From Aquabacterium sp. OR-4 (GTDB lineage Bacteria; Pseudomonadota; Gammaproteobacteria; Burkholderiales; Burkholderiaceae_C): a stretch of DNA of 64,000 nt. The stretch lies in contig NZ_JAOCQD020000003.1 in assembly GCF_025290835.2 (NCBI RefSeq), forward strand, positions 124,001-188,000. Direction: 5' to 3'. The notes under the pieces are model-generated. The model was not told the DNA's origin. It did not search any database and saw only the letters and a program-made list of their open reading frames with translations. The first letter of the stretch is position 1, and each line of letters starts with the position of its first letter. Made by a program: the position numbers and the translations under genes. This document shows, in pieces, positions 25,387-36,028 of this stretch.

Positions 25387-26697
25387 TCAGCGCGCCGCGC
25401 TGACCCGCCAGATCACATCGCCCACATCGTCGGCCACCAGCAGCGAGCGGCCGTCGGGGCCGATGGCCACGCCCACCGGGCGGCCGTAGGACACCGATTC
25501 GTCCGGCGCCAGAAAGCCCCACAGGATGTCGCGCGGCGTGCCAGCCGGCCGGCCCTGGGCAAAGGGCACGAAGACCACGCGGTAGCCGCTGAGCGTGCTG
25601 CGGTTCCAGCTGCCGTGCTGGCCGATGACCATGCCGTCCTGATCGAAGCCGGGCAGGGTGCCGGCCGGCATCCAGCACAGGCCCAGGCTGGCGGTGTGGC
25701 CGCCCAGCGCGTAGTCGGGCTGCAGGGCGCTGGCCACCTTGGCGGCATCTTGCGGCACGCGGTCGTCGACCGTCTGGCCCCAGTAGCAGTACGGCCAGCC
25801 GTAGAAGCCGCCGTCGCGCACCGAGGTCAGGTAGTCGGGCGGGGTTTCGTCGCCCAGGCCGTCGCGTTCATTCACCACCGTCCACAGCGCGCCGCTGCCG
25901 GGCTCCCAGGCCAGGCCCACCGGGTTGCGCAGGCCGCTGGCAAAGATGCGGCTGGTGCCGCTGGCCAGATCGAGCTCATAGATGCAGGCGCGGCCTTCCT
26001 CGGCCTCGAAACCATGCTCGGCGATGTTGCTGAGCGAGCCCACGCCCACGTACAGGCGCTGGCCGTCGGCGCTGGGCAGCAGGCTGCGGGTCCAGTGGCC
26101 GCGCGGCTTGAAGGTGGCCAGGCGCCGGCCTTCGCCGCTGATGCGGGTGGCGCCGGGCGTGAACGCGAAGGCCATCACGCCATCGGTGTTGCCGACGTAG
26201 AAGTGGCCGTCCAGCCAGGCCATGCCGAAGGGCTGGCGCTGGCCTTCGAGCAGCGTGAAGCGCTCTTCGGCCGTGCCGTCGCCGTTGGCGTCGCGCAGCA
26301 GCGTGATGCGGTTGGGGCTGTCACCCAGCGCGGCGGCGCGCTTCATGGTGGCGGCCATGGCGTGATCGAACAGCGTGCGCGGCTGGCCGGCGCTTTGCAG
26401 CGCCTCGGCCACCGTCACGTCGCCATTGGGCAGCACCTGGATCCAGCGCGGGTGCTTCAGCCCGGCGGCAAAGGCGTTCACCGCCAGGCCGGGCGCGGCA
26501 CTGGGCAACTGGCCGGCAGCCCAGCCCTGGGCGGTGGGCATCTTCAGCGTGGGGATGCTGCCCTGCGGCCGCTCGGCCGGGATCTCGGGTGCGCTGCCCA
26601 CGGCCTGGGTGCGCACGGTGCCCTGCAGGCGGCGCCAGTGCAGGGCGCCAGCACCCACCCAGGCCACCACGCGGGCCAGAACGGTGTCAAAACTCAT
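25387..26697 (-). CDS. PQQ-dependent sugar (sorbosone-type) dehydrogenase
   Basis: A 436-residue propeller of the glucose/sorbosone dehydrogenase (GSDH) family. Family blocks are clear: LKHPRWIQVLPNGDVTVAE, NRITLLRDANGDG, FGMAWLDGHFYVGNTDG, YVGVGSLSNIAEHG, SGLRNPVGLAWEPGSGALW, VVNERDGLGDETPPDYL and YGWPYCYWGQ. These enzymes oxidise aldoses at the cell surface using PQQ. The N-terminus has a hydrophobic stretch but no perfect signal. The ATG at 26697 was chosen because the longer frame above it is only a shadow. It lies beside the GH43 gene, on the same strand with a 163-bp gap. Confidence 0.88.
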   Translation of the reverse strand: MSFDTVLARVVAWVGAGALHWRRLQGTVRTQAVGSAPEIPAERPQGSIPTLKMPTAQGWAAGQLPSAAPGLAVNAFAAGLKHPRWIQVLPNGDVTVAEALQSAGQPRTLFDHAMAATMKRAAALGDSPNRITLLRDANGDGTAEERFTLLEGQRQPFGMAWLDGHFYVGNTDGVMAFAFTPGATRISGEGRRLATFKPRGHWTRSLLPSADGQRLYVGVGSLSNIAEHGFEAEEGRACIYELDLASGTSRIFASGLRNPVGLAWEPGSGALWTVVNERDGLGDETPPDYLTSVRDGGFYGWPYCYWGQTVDDRVPQDAAKVASALQPDYALGGHTASLGLCWMPAGTLPGFDQDGMVIGQHGSWNRSTLSGYRVVFVPFAQGRPAGTPRDILWGFLAPDESVSYGRPVGVAIGPDGRSLLVADDVGDVIWRVSAAR

Positions 26698-26860
26698 CGG
26701 TCTCCTCCGGATCGTGCGGCCGCGCGCCGGCAGGAGGGGCGGCGTGCCGTCAAAGCGACGCACGATAGCGGCAAACGCCCGGGCGCGTGGGTACGAGCGC
26801 GTTACGAACCCCGCGCCGGCGCGGCCTCTCGCCGCCGCGGTGCGGCGGGCGGCCGGGCGC

Positions 26861-27925
26861 TCAGCGCTCGCCCGAGGGCCTGGCCTGCGGCACCCCAGAG
26901 GCGATGGCCGGCCCGAACTGCGGCAGGCCATCGGCCGACCAGCCGAAGCGCTGGATGCGCATGGTGCGGCCCGCGGCGTCGTTGGCGTCCACGTCCTTGG
27001 CGTGATAGACCAGCCAGTCCTCCCGGCCGTCGGGCGAGCGCGTGAAGCTGCAATGCCCTGGCGCATGCACGCCGCCGTGGCCCTGGCCGGCCGCGGCCGG
27101 GCCGAACACCGGCTGCGCATGCTTGCGCCAGCTGCCGGGCTGCATCGGGTCGCGGCCCACCAGTTCGAGCAGGCCCAGGTAGTACACCGCGGCGGTGTGG
27201 CCGGCCGAGTAGACGACGAAGTCGCGGCCGCCGCGCTGCAGGGCCTGCGGCGCCTCGATCCAGTAATGCTCGCGCTGCGCCTCCCAGCGGCCGTCAGGCC
27301 GCTTGTGCCAGCCGCGCTCCCAGTCGTGCTCACCTTGGGCGATGCGCACGCCGGGGCCGTCGGCCCGCGCCGGGCTCGACATCGGGGCGATCCACAGGCC
27401 GTCGTCGGCGTACATCCAGTACAGGCGGCCATCGGCCAGGCGCAGCACCGAGCCGTCGATGGCGTAGCGCTCGTGGGCGTTGTGCACGCGGCCCAGATCG
27501 CGGTACGGGCCCAGCGGCTGGTCGGCCTCGAGCACGTAGTGGCGGTGGTTGGCGTCAACCTGGTCGGACGCCGTGTAGTAGAGGTACCAGCGCCCGTCCA
27601 GGTGGTGCAGCTCGGGGGCCCAGATCATGGCGCTGCGCGGCCCGCTGGGCTCGGCGCTCCAGACCTTGCGGCGCTCGGCCTGGCGCCAGTCGCTCAGCCG
27701 CGGCGAGCGGTAGATCCACAGGCCGCCGCCAGGATCGAGCGTGGCGGTCATGTAGTACTGGCCTTCGTGCCACAGCACCCAGGGGTCGCCGGCCTCCTGG
27801 CCCGGCAGCACGGGGTTGGTGAACGCGTCGGCGGGCAAGGGGGCGGCGGGCAAGGGTGCGGCCTGGGGCATGGGCAGGAAGGCTCCGGTGGCCGCCAGCC
27901 CGGCCGTGGCCGCGGCCCAGCCCAT
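26861..27925 (-). CDS. GH43 glycoside hydrolase, arabinan/xylan type
   Basis: A 354-residue exported five-bladed propeller. The three family acids are visible: catalytic base Asp 47 in AGDPWVL, pKa-setting Asp 157 in YAIDGSVL and general acid Glu 224 in HYWIEAPQ. Other family blocks are IWAPELHHLDGRWYLYY and APGHCSFTRSPDG. The N-terminus is a signal sequence (MGWAAATAGLAATGAFLPMP); the codons before the ATG code for Arg-Arg-Arg-Leu, so an unseen earlier start could make it a Tat substrate, but no start codon fits. A strong AT-rich operator lies 108 bases upstream. Likely substrate: arabinose side chains or arabinan. Confidence 0.9.
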   Translation of the reverse strand: MGWAAATAGLAATGAFLPMPQAAPLPAAPLPADAFTNPVLPGQEAGDPWVLWHEGQYYMTATLDPGGGLWIYRSPRLSDWRQAERRKVWSAEPSGPRSAMIWAPELHHLDGRWYLYYTASDQVDANHRHYVLEADQPLGPYRDLGRVHNAHERYAIDGSVLRLADGRLYWMYADDGLWIAPMSSPARADGPGVRIAQGEHDWERGWHKRPDGRWEAQREHYWIEAPQALQRGGRDFVVYSAGHTAAVYYLGLLELVGRDPMQPGSWRKHAQPVFGPAAAGQGHGGVHAPGHCSFTRSPDGREDWLVYHAKDVDANDAAGRTMRIQRFGWSADGLPQFGPAIASGVPQARPSGER

Positions 27926-28032
27926 CAGGCGGCGGCGGGCGGCGGGGGCAGGGGGCGGTGCGGGTGCATGGTGGGGGGTCTCGGGCAGGCGGCCGGCATC
28001 CGGCCGCAGCGGCGCATGCTAGCCGCTCGGCT

Positions 28033-28062
28033 CATTAATAACAAATAGTGTTGTTACTAATG
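28033..28062. promoter_or_regulatory. AT-rich inverted repeat, operator site A
   Basis: Arms CATTAATAACAA and TTGTTACTAATG (11 of 12 positions symmetric) with a 6-bp spacer. It stands in very GC-rich DNA, 20 bases beyond the regulator's stop codon and 108 bases before the GH43 start. Three further loci in the region share this 12-6-12 design. Confidence 0.8.
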
Positions 28063-28082
28063 AAAAGCCCGGGGCGCCCCGA

Positions 28083-29048
28083 TCAGGCGCTGCCGGCGCC
28101 GCCGCCGCGCGGGAAATCGAAGCCCACGCGCATCACCATGTCCTGCGGGTAGTTGCCGAACTTGCGGCCGAACAGGTTGAGCCCGCCGCGGTGGCGGGCA
28201 TCGTCCTTGACGCCCAGGCGCACCTTGATGTGGTTGGTCTGGGTGAGCGCCAGCTGCTCGATCTGCACCGCGCTGAGCTCGACGCCGTCGATCATCGCGC
28301 CCCTGGGGCCCACGCTCCACTGCTTGAGCAGGCCGTGGGTGGTGCGGTCGACCTGCCACCAGCTGGGCATCAGCAGCGAGGGCGAGCCGCCGTAGTCGCC
28401 CGGGCAGGTCCAGGTGCCGACCTCCACGTCGTTGATCCACAGCGTGATGTCGGACGGCCAGTCCTCGTTGAACTGCGGTGCCTCGGAGCAGATCTCGACC
28501 GACAGCTCCAGGTGCGTGGGCAGCGCGCCGTAGGGCAGGTTGTTGGGGAAGGCGTACTCCACGTAGCCCACGCCGCCGAACCACAGCAGCTGGGCGTACA
28601 CATGCTCGGGCTCGAAGAACGAGCGCGGCTCGTCGAGCATGCCGATGATCTTGGTCTCGCTGACCAGGCCGCAGGTCGGCTTGGCCTCGACATGGCGGTA
28701 GCTGCCGATGGGCATGCTGACCGACATCACGTTGGCGTTGGACTCCACCGCCGCGCCGGGCAGGCGCAGGCGCACCTCGTCGTAGCGCTTGGAGCACAGC
28801 TTTTGCTGGCCGCGCGTGCCCGGCTCCACCTCCACCGAGACCAGGCCCACCGCCTGCAGCTGGTTGATGTTGAAGCTCACCGTGGAGTGCGGCAGGTTCA
28901 TGGCCGAGGCCAGCTCCGAGACGTTGAGCACCTGATGGGTCAGCAGGCCCAGCATCATCTGCCGGGTGTTCGAGGCCAAAGCCTTGGCCACGGCCAGGGC
29001 GGCATCGCCCTCGACCATCAATACGCGGCTGCCCGCCACATCCACCAT
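28083..29048 (-). CDS. ArsR-like winged-helix regulator with long C-terminal sensor domain
   Basis: A 321-residue protein. Residues 15-85 form an ArsR-type winged helix (ALASNTRQMMLGLLTHQ, then SELASAMNLPHSTVSFNINQLQAVGLV as helix-turn-helix). The remaining 230 residues are a beta-rich domain with many Trp and Tyr (FGGVGYVEYAFPNNLPYG, SDITLWINDVEVGTWTCPGDYGG) that looks like a carbohydrate-binding jelly roll. This architecture is known in regulators beside glycoside hydrolase genes. No metal-binding cysteine pair of classic ArsR sensors is seen at the DNA-binding helix. It lies among the operator sites and is divergent from the galM operon, so it is the best candidate to bind them. Confidence 0.8.
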   Translation of the reverse strand: MVDVAGSRVLMVEGDAALAVAKALASNTRQMMLGLLTHQVLNVSELASAMNLPHSTVSFNINQLQAVGLVSVEVEPGTRGQQKLCSKRYDEVRLRLPGAAVESNANVMSVSMPIGSYRHVEAKPTCGLVSETKIIGMLDEPRSFFEPEHVYAQLLWFGGVGYVEYAFPNNLPYGALPTHLELSVEICSEAPQFNEDWPSDITLWINDVEVGTWTCPGDYGGSPSLLMPSWWQVDRTTHGLLKQWSVGPRGAMIDGVELSAVQIEQLALTQTNHIKVRLGVKDDARHRGGLNLFGRKFGNYPQDMVMRVGFDFPRGGGAGSA

Positions 29049-29171
29049 GTCCCGCCCCTTTGCTCGATTGGACCGAAAGGATTGGCGAGTTTATGGGGTG
29101 CCGGCCGGCGGCGCGGGCGCGCGTTGGCGCTGCAGCGTGGGTCAGAGCGGTTGCTTAGGGTAAAGCCGAAT

Positions 29172-29200
29172 CATTAATAACCAATCAATTGGTGACAATG
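29172..29200. promoter_or_regulatory. AT-rich inverted repeat, operator site B
   Basis: Left arm CATTAATAACCA is almost identical to that of site A; after ATCAAT the right arm TGGTGACAATG is an imperfect match, one base shorter. It lies 5 bases before the galM ATG and 124 bases before the divergent regulator start, so it could control both. Confidence 0.65.
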
Positions 29201-29205
29201 GCGGC

Positions 29206-30360
29206 ATGCCCCGCACCGACGCCCAGGCCACCACCGCTGCCGCCACCGCTGACACCAACGCTGCTGCCACCGCTGCCGCCACCGCCTCCCGCTCGCCGCT
29301 GCCGCAGCCTGACGGCGAGGCCCAGGTGTTCACGCTGCGCTCGCCCGACGGCCTGCAGGTGGCGGTGATGGACCACGGGGCCACCTGGCTGTCGTGCCAG
29401 GTGCCGCTGGATGGTGGCCTGCGCGAGGTCTTGCTGGGCCATGCCACGCCGGCGCAGCACCAGGTGCAGCCCGGCTACCTGGGTGCCGTGGTGGGCCGCC
29501 TGGCCAACCGCATTGCGCAGGCGCGCTTTGCGCTCGATGGCCGCCTGGTGACGCTGGACGCCAACGAGGGCCCGCACCACCTGCATGGCGGCACGCAGGG
29601 CTGGCATCGCCGGCGCTGGCAGGTGCAGGCGCGGGCCGCCGACTGCCTCGAGCTGGCCCTGCACTCGCCCGCTGGCGAGCAGGGCTATCCCGGCGCGGTG
29701 GATCTGCGCCTGCGCTACCAGCTGCAGGCGCCGCTGCAACTGACGCTGGACATGCAGGCCACGGCCACGGCCGCCACGCCGCTGGGCCCCACCAGCCACG
29801 CCTACTTCAACCTCGACGGGGCGGGCGACATCGGCGCGCACCGCCTGCAGATCCCGGCCAGCCGCTACCTGCCGGTCGGGCCCGACCTGATCCCCACCGG
29901 CGAGTTCGGCGCGGTGGCCGGCACGGCCTTTGACTTCCGCCGGCCGCGCCACATTGCCCAGGCGCTGGCGCAGCTGCGCGCCGGCGCCGCATCACCGGCC
30001 AGCCACGACCACTGCTGGCTGATCGATGCCGGCGCTGCCCCGCTGGACGGCGCGCCGCCGGCCGTTCAGCCGGTGGCGCAGCTGTGGTCCGGCGATGGCC
30101 GGCTGGCCCTGTCGCTGCACAGCAGCTACCCGGGCCTGCAGTTCTATGCCGGCGAGTTCTTGCCGCACAGCCTGGGCCGCGATGGCCGGCCCCACCTGCC
30201 GCACGCCGGGCTGGCACTGGAGCCGCAGTACCTGCCCGACAGCCCCAACCATGCCGGCCAGCCCGGCTGGCCCGATTGCGTGCTGCGGCCGGGGCGCGTC
30301 TGGCGGCAACGGCTGGTCTACCGCTTTCAACCCCACCCCGACCTCTCTCTCGCCGCGTGA
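29206..30360 (+). CDS. galM: Aldose 1-epimerase
   Basis: A 384-residue mutarotase that interconverts alpha and beta anomers of sugars such as galactose or arabinose. Family blocks: VVGRLANRIAQARF, the LHGGTQGW loop (His 127), TSHAYFNLDG with catalytic His 198, and the C-terminal ALEPQYLPDSPN with the catalytic base Glu 339. The first 30 residues are an Ala/Thr-rich low-complexity tail absent from the core family, so the true start could be later. First gene of a six-gene operon; the next start is one base after its stop. Confidence 0.92.
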   Translation: MPRTDAQATTAAATADTNAAATAAATASRSPLPQPDGEAQVFTLRSPDGLQVAVMDHGATWLSCQVPLDGGLREVLLGHATPAQHQVQPGYLGAVVGRLANRIAQARFALDGRLVTLDANEGPHHLHGGTQGWHRRRWQVQARAADCLELALHSPAGEQGYPGAVDLRLRYQLQAPLQLTLDMQATATAATPLGPTSHAYFNLDGAGDIGAHRLQIPASRYLPVGPDLIPTGEFGAVAGTAFDFRRPRHIAQALAQLRAGAASPASHDHCWLIDAGAAPLDGAPPAVQPVAQLWSGDGRLALSLHSSYPGLQFYAGEFLPHSLGRDGRPHLPHAGLALEPQYLPDSPNHAGQPGWPDCVLRPGRVWRQRLVYRFQPHPDLSLAA

Positions 30361-30361
30361 C

Positions 30362-31461
30362 ATGAACCAAGCCCAAGCCCCCGCCACCCCCCTGCAGCGC
30401 TGGATACCCGAGCGCGCCCATGCCTGGCACCAGGCCCAGCCCTGGGCGTTGGGCGCCAACTTCGTGCCGGCCACGGCCATCAACCAGCTGGCCATGTGGC
30501 AGGCCGAGAGCTTTGACCTGGCGCGCATCGACCTCGAGCTGGGCTGGGCCGCCGGCCTGGGCATGAACACGATGCGGGTGTTTCTGCACGATCTGCTGTG
30601 GGCCCAGGACCCGGCGGGCTTCAAGCAGCGCATCGACCAGTTCCTGGACATTGCCGACCGGCACCGCATCCGCACGATGTTCGTGCTGTTCGACTCGTGC
30701 TGGGACCCCGAGCCGCGCCTGGGGCCGCAGCGCGAGCCGATTCCGGGCGTGCACAACTCGGGCTGGGTGCAAAGCCCGTCGGCGGCCCAGCTCGCCGACG
30801 AGGCGCAATGGCCGGCACTGCGGGCCTATGTGGAGGATGTGGTGGCGGCCTTTGCGCACGACGCGCGCATCAGCCACTGGGACCTGTGGAACGAGCCCGA
30901 CAACCAGGGCGGCGGCATGGGCTACTACCAGCCGCGCGAGGCCCCCGACAAGATCGCCCGCGTGGCCCGGCTGCTGCCCCAGGTGTTCGAGTGGGCGCGT
31001 GGGCAGCAGCCCACCCAGCCGCTGACCAGCGGGCTCTGGCTGGGTGACGACTGGAGCCCGGCCTCCAGCAGCCTGAACGCCGTGCAGCAGGTGCAGCTGG
31101 CGCAGTCGGACATCGTCAGCTTTCACGACTACAGCTGGCCCGAGCGCTTCGAGGCCCGCATCGCCCAGCTGCAGGCCCACGGCCGGCCGCTGATCTGCAC
31201 CGAGTACATGGCGCGCAGCCTGGGCTCGACCTTCGACACCGCCTTGCCGATCGCCCGGCGCGAGAACGTGGGCATGCTCAACTGGGGCTTTGTGGATGGC
31301 AAGAGCCAGACGCGCATGCCCTGGGATTCGTGGCTCAAGCCCTATACGCTGCAGGCGCCGATCGTCTGGTTCCACGATGTGCTGCACCAGGACGGCCGGC
31401 CCTACCGCGAGCGCGAGGCCGAGCTGCTGCGGCAGTACGGCGCGCAGGCCGGGCACGGGCA

Positions 31462-31465
<4 letters not shown>
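30362..31465 (+). CDS. Glycoside hydrolase, GH5-like (clan A) TIM barrel
   Basis: A 367-residue cytoplasmic protein with the two-glutamate signature of clan GH-A: acid/base Asn-Glu at 177-178 in HWDLWNEPDN and nucleophile Glu 281 in LICTEYMAR. Early strands MNTMRVFLHDLLW and RIRTMFVLFDS fit the barrel. It is usually annotated as cellulase-family or endo-xylanase-like, but lack of a signal peptide and its place in an ABC-import operon suggest it cuts short imported oligosaccharides. Start one base after galM; its end overlaps the ATPase start (GTGA). Confidence 0.82.
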
Positions 31466-32600
<1,135 letters not shown>

Positions 32601-32604
<4 letters not shown>

Positions 32605-33512
32605 GTCCGCCGGCCCGCGCCGGCCTGCTGGCGCCAACGCCGCTGGCCGGGCCGGCCTGGGTGGGCTGGGCCTTCGTGCTGCCCTTCCTGGCCGGCTACG
32701 TGCTGCTGCTGGGGGTGCCGGTGCTGCAGGGGCTGTGGTTGTCGCTGCAGGCGCAAGACCTGTTGTCGGGCCGCGGCCAGTTTGTGGGCCTGGCCAACTT
32801 TGCCGATCTGCTGGGCGACGAGGTGTTCCTGCGCGCGGCTGTCAACACCGTGCTGTTTGCCGGCCTGTGCACGCCGCTGATGGTGGGGCTGGGTCTGGCG
32901 CTGGCCCTGGTGCTCAACCGGCCGGGCCGCCTGGGCGCCTGGCTGCGCGGCATCTTCTTTGCCTCCAGCGTGCTGTCGGTGACGGTGGTCACGCTGATCT
33001 GGCGCCTGGTGCTGCTGCCCGAGCGCGGCCTGCTGGGCCAGACCCTGATGGCCCTCGGCCTGCCCGACCCGGCGCCGCTGGGCAGCGAGAGCCTGGCCCT
33101 GCCCTGCATCGCGCTGGTCACGCTGTGGTGGGGCGTGGGGCTGCCGATGATGCTGCTGCTGGCGGCACTGCAGCAGGTGCCGCGCGAGCTGTACGAAGCC
33201 GCCGCGCTCGACAACGCGGGCCGCTGGGCGAGCTTTCGCCACATCACGCTGCCGGCGCTGCGGCGCACGCTGGTGCTGGTGGCCATCGTGCAGGTGCTGG
33301 GCCAGCTGCAGGTGTTTGGCCAGGTGCAGCTGCTCACGCAGGGCGGGCCCAACCACAGCACGCGCACGCTGGTGATGTTTGTCTACGAGGCCTTGTTCGA
33401 CCAGTGGGCCCTGGGCTATTCGGCGGCCGCCGCGCAACTGCTGTTCGTGCTGCTGGTGCTGGGTGTGGCGGTGCAGCGCTGGGCCGAGCGGCCTCACGGG
33501 GAGGGCGCATGA
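32601..33512 (+). CDS. ABC sugar importer permease 1 (MalF-like)
   Basis: A 303-residue inner-membrane protein with six predicted helices, starting WAFVLPFLAGYVLLLGVPVLQG. The EAA loop that docks on the ATPase is clear: LYEAAALDNAGRWASFRHITLPAL. Starts at a GTG overlapping the ATPase stop; the last codons overlap the next start (ATGA). The tight overlap and fixed order show an importer of the CUT1 class, likely for di- or oligosaccharides. Confidence 0.93.
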
Positions 33513-34423
33513 GCCGCCAGCAACGTGGCCCTCAAGCCGAATGGCGCCAGGCGCAGCCTGACGCGGCCCCGGTGAACGCGCCGCTGCGCGGTGGCCTGAC
33601 CGATCGCCTGCTGCTGGCCCTGGCCGTGCTGCTGGCCGTGGCCTGGACGCTGCCGCTGGCCTGGGTGCTGGCGCTGTCGTTCAAGTCGAACGCCGACCTG
33701 ATGGAACGCAGCGATGCACTGCTGTCCTCGCCCTTCACCCTGGCCAACTATGCCGACATCGTGGCCCATCCGGCGGTGTTCCAGTGGGTGCTCAACAGCG
33801 CCGTGGTGGCCGTGGTGCAGACGGTGCTGGTGCTGCTGCTGTCGTCGCTGGCCGGCTACGGTTTTGCGCGCTGCGAGTTTCCGGGGCGGCGCTGGCTGTT
33901 TGCGCTGGTGCTGGCCGGCCTGGCCGTGCCCGAGCCCGCGGTGGTGATCCCGCTGCACCGCCTGTTTGCGCAGCTGGACCTGCACAACACCTATGCCGGC
34001 CTGGTGCTGCCGCGCCTGGCCGCGCCCTTTGGCGTGTTCATGATGGTGCAGTTCTTCAAGGCCATCCCGCGCGAGCTGGAAGAGGCGGCGCTGCTGGACA
34101 ACGCCAGCCGCTGGACCGTCTTCTGGCGCGTGATCCTGCCGCTCACGCTGCCGGCCCAGGCCACGCTGGGCATCTTCAGCTTCCTGGCGTGCTGGAACGA
34201 CTACCTGTGGCCGCTGATCTCGGCCACCCGACCCGAGATGTACACGCTGACCCTGGGCCTGGCCTCCACGCAGAGCAACTTTGCCCAGTCCGAGGGGCTG
34301 GGCTTCCTGATGGCGCAGGCGGTGTTCGCGGCGCTGCCGATGCTGGTGCTGTATGCCTTCTTCCAGCGCCACATCGTGGCCGCGGTGGCCGGCGGCGGCG
34401 CCGTGCGGGAGGCGGCGCGATGA
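33509..34423 (+). CDS. ABC sugar importer permease 2 (MalG-like)
   Basis: A 304-residue partner permease. It has the MalG-type layout: first helix LLLALAVLLAVAWTLPLAWV, a following SFKSNADLM segment, and the EAA loop LEEAALLDNASRWTVFWRVILPL. FLACWNDYLWPLI is the conserved end-of-barrel segment of this family. Overlaps both neighbours by four bases. Confidence 0.93.
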   Translation: MSRQQRGPQAEWRQAQPDAAPVNAPLRGGLTDRLLLALAVLLAVAWTLPLAWVLALSFKSNADLMERSDALLSSPFTLANYADIVAHPAVFQWVLNSAVVAVVQTVLVLLLSSLAGYGFARCEFPGRRWLFALVLAGLAVPEPAVVIPLHRLFAQLDLHNTYAGLVLPRLAAPFGVFMMVQFFKAIPRELEEAALLDNASRWTVFWRVILPLTLPAQATLGIFSFLACWNDYLWPLISATRPEMYTLTLGLASTQSNFAQSEGLGFLMAQAVFAALPMLVLYAFFQRHIVAAVAGGGAVREAAR

Positions 34424-35796
34424 GCCGGCGCGCAAGCCCGGGGCGCCTGGCGGCCGGCCTGCTGGCGGCGCTGGCAATGGCCGCTCTGGCTTCGCCGGCC
34501 ACGGCCGCGCCGCCGGTCACGCTGAGCTCGGCGCGCTTTTTCGGCAGCTGCGAGGCGCAGTTCGCCGGCCAGCTCGATCCGGCCCAGGCCAGCAGCGAAT
34601 GCGGCGTGATCACCGTGCTGACGCAGCGCTTCAATGCCCGCCATGCCGGGCGCATCCAGGTGCAGACCCAGGTGGTCGAGCACAGCGCCTACTACCAGCA
34701 GCTGGGCGCGCGCATCGTCGGGCGCGACCTGCCCACGGTGGCCATCCTGCACAGCTCGGTGCTGGGCGACTTTGTGCGCCGCGACCTGCTGCAGCCGCTG
34801 GACGAGGGCTTTGCCCGCCACGGCATCGACGTGGCCGGCTTCACCCCGCATGCGCGCCGCGGCGTCACCGTGGCCGGGCAGGTGTATGCGCTGCCGTTCG
34901 ACACCCATGCCATGGTCTGGCATGTCAACACCGGGCTGATGCGCCAGGCCGGCCTGCTGGACGCGCAGGGCCATGCCCGGCTGCCGGCCGATCCGGCCCA
35001 GCTGCTGGCCCAGGCGCGGCAGTTCAAGGCGGCCACCGGCAAGCCCTATTTCGTGTGGCTGACGCTCAACGACCCGGCCTTCTTTGCCCGCACGCTGCTG
35101 GGCCTGGTGCAGCAGCAGGGCGGGGCGCTGTTCAGCGAGCCGGCGCCGGGCATGGCCCCGGCCATCGACCTGGGCTCGCCCGCCGTGCGCTCGGCGGTGG
35201 CGCTGATGCGCACCCTCTACGCCGAGGGCCTGGCCACGCGCCACATGGACTACAGCGCGGCGCTGCAGGCCTTCATGGCCGGTGCCGGCGGCGTGATGCC
35301 CAACGGCACCTGGCTGCTGGGGGAGCTGAGCGCCCGCGCGGCGCGGCCCGGCAATGCGCTGAGCCAGGCCTACGAGGCGCGGCCCGAGCCCACGCTGCAC
35401 GGCCAGGCCGCCACCTGGGCCGACAGCCATGTGTGGGTGATGCTGCGCAATCCGCGGCAGACGCTGGCCGAGCGCGACGCGGCGCTGCAGTGGCTGCGCT
35501 TTCTGCACGACGAGAGCCTGAGCTGGGCGCGCACCGGGCAGCTGCCGGCGCGCCAGTCGGCGATCGACAGTGCCGGCTTCGCGCAGCTGCCCATGCGCGC
35601 GGCGCTGGGCCCGGTGGCCCAGGCCGGCGTGGGCCTGCCGGCCAGCGTGGCTCGTCAGTCGAGGGTGATCGGGCTGCTGGGCGAGGCGGTGGCGGCGGTG
35701 GTGGTGTCGGGGCAGCCGCTGGAGGCCACGCTGGCCAAGGGCCAGCAGCGCATCAACCGGCTGCAACAGCGCGAGCTGCGCTTTCTGGCGCCTTGA
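34420..35796 (+). CDS. ABC importer sugar-binding protein
   Basis: A 458-residue extracytoplasmic solute receptor of family 1. A signal peptide (RLAAGLLAALAMAALASPATA) precedes the mature protein. Typical blocks: VITVLTQRFNARHAGRIQV, ILHSSVLGDFVRRDLLQPL, YALPFDTHAMVWHVNTGLM and the FMAGAGGVMPNGTWLLGEL loop. As the last gene of the operon, after galM, glycosidase, ATPase and permeases, it supplies ligand to the importer. It may be a paralogue specialised for the released oligosaccharides; the ligand is unknown. Confidence 0.92.
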   Translation: MSRRASPGRLAAGLLAALAMAALASPATAAPPVTLSSARFFGSCEAQFAGQLDPAQASSECGVITVLTQRFNARHAGRIQVQTQVVEHSAYYQQLGARIVGRDLPTVAILHSSVLGDFVRRDLLQPLDEGFARHGIDVAGFTPHARRGVTVAGQVYALPFDTHAMVWHVNTGLMRQAGLLDAQGHARLPADPAQLLAQARQFKAATGKPYFVWLTLNDPAFFARTLLGLVQQQGGALFSEPAPGMAPAIDLGSPAVRSAVALMRTLYAEGLATRHMDYSAALQAFMAGAGGVMPNGTWLLGELSARAARPGNALSQAYEARPEPTLHGQAATWADSHVWVMLRNPRQTLAERDAALQWLRFLHDESLSWARTGQLPARQSAIDSAGFAQLPMRAALGPVAQAGVGLPASVARQSRVIGLLGEAVAAVVVSGQPLEATLAKGQQRINRLQQRELRFLAP

Positions 35797-35844
35797 GCGT
35801 CAGCCCGGGCTGGTTGCGATCACGCCAACGCCGCCCGGGTGTGT

Positions 35845-35874
35845 CATTTAAAACAAAAAAACTTGTTGTTAATG
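35845..35874. promoter_or_regulatory. AT-rich inverted repeat, operator site C
   Basis: Arms CATTTAAAACAA and TTGTTGTTAATG (10 of 12 symmetric), spacer 6 bp, the same geometry as site A. It lies in the 232-bp spacer between the binding-protein gene and the TonB receptor, 155 bases before the receptor start. Confidence 0.8.
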
Positions 35875-35952
35875 GTTTGTCCCATTGAGGGAGACAGGGC
35901 GGGTGCCCAAGATGGCACCCGGAGGGCGCTGCGGATCAGGGCCGCGGCACGT

Positions 35953-35982
35953 TAAAACTAACAAACTTAGTTGTTTATAACT
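35953..35982. promoter_or_regulatory. AT-rich inverted repeat, operator site D
   Basis: Inner half-arms AACAA and TTGTT with the 6-bp spacer ACTTAG are kept, but the outer arm positions are only partly symmetric, so this is a weaker match to site A. It lies 47 bases before the receptor ATG and 108 bp (start to start) from site C. Confidence 0.55.
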
Positions 35983-36028
35983 GGCTGAAACCGGTGGCAT
36001 TCACCGGTGGCGGCCTCAGGAGGCATCC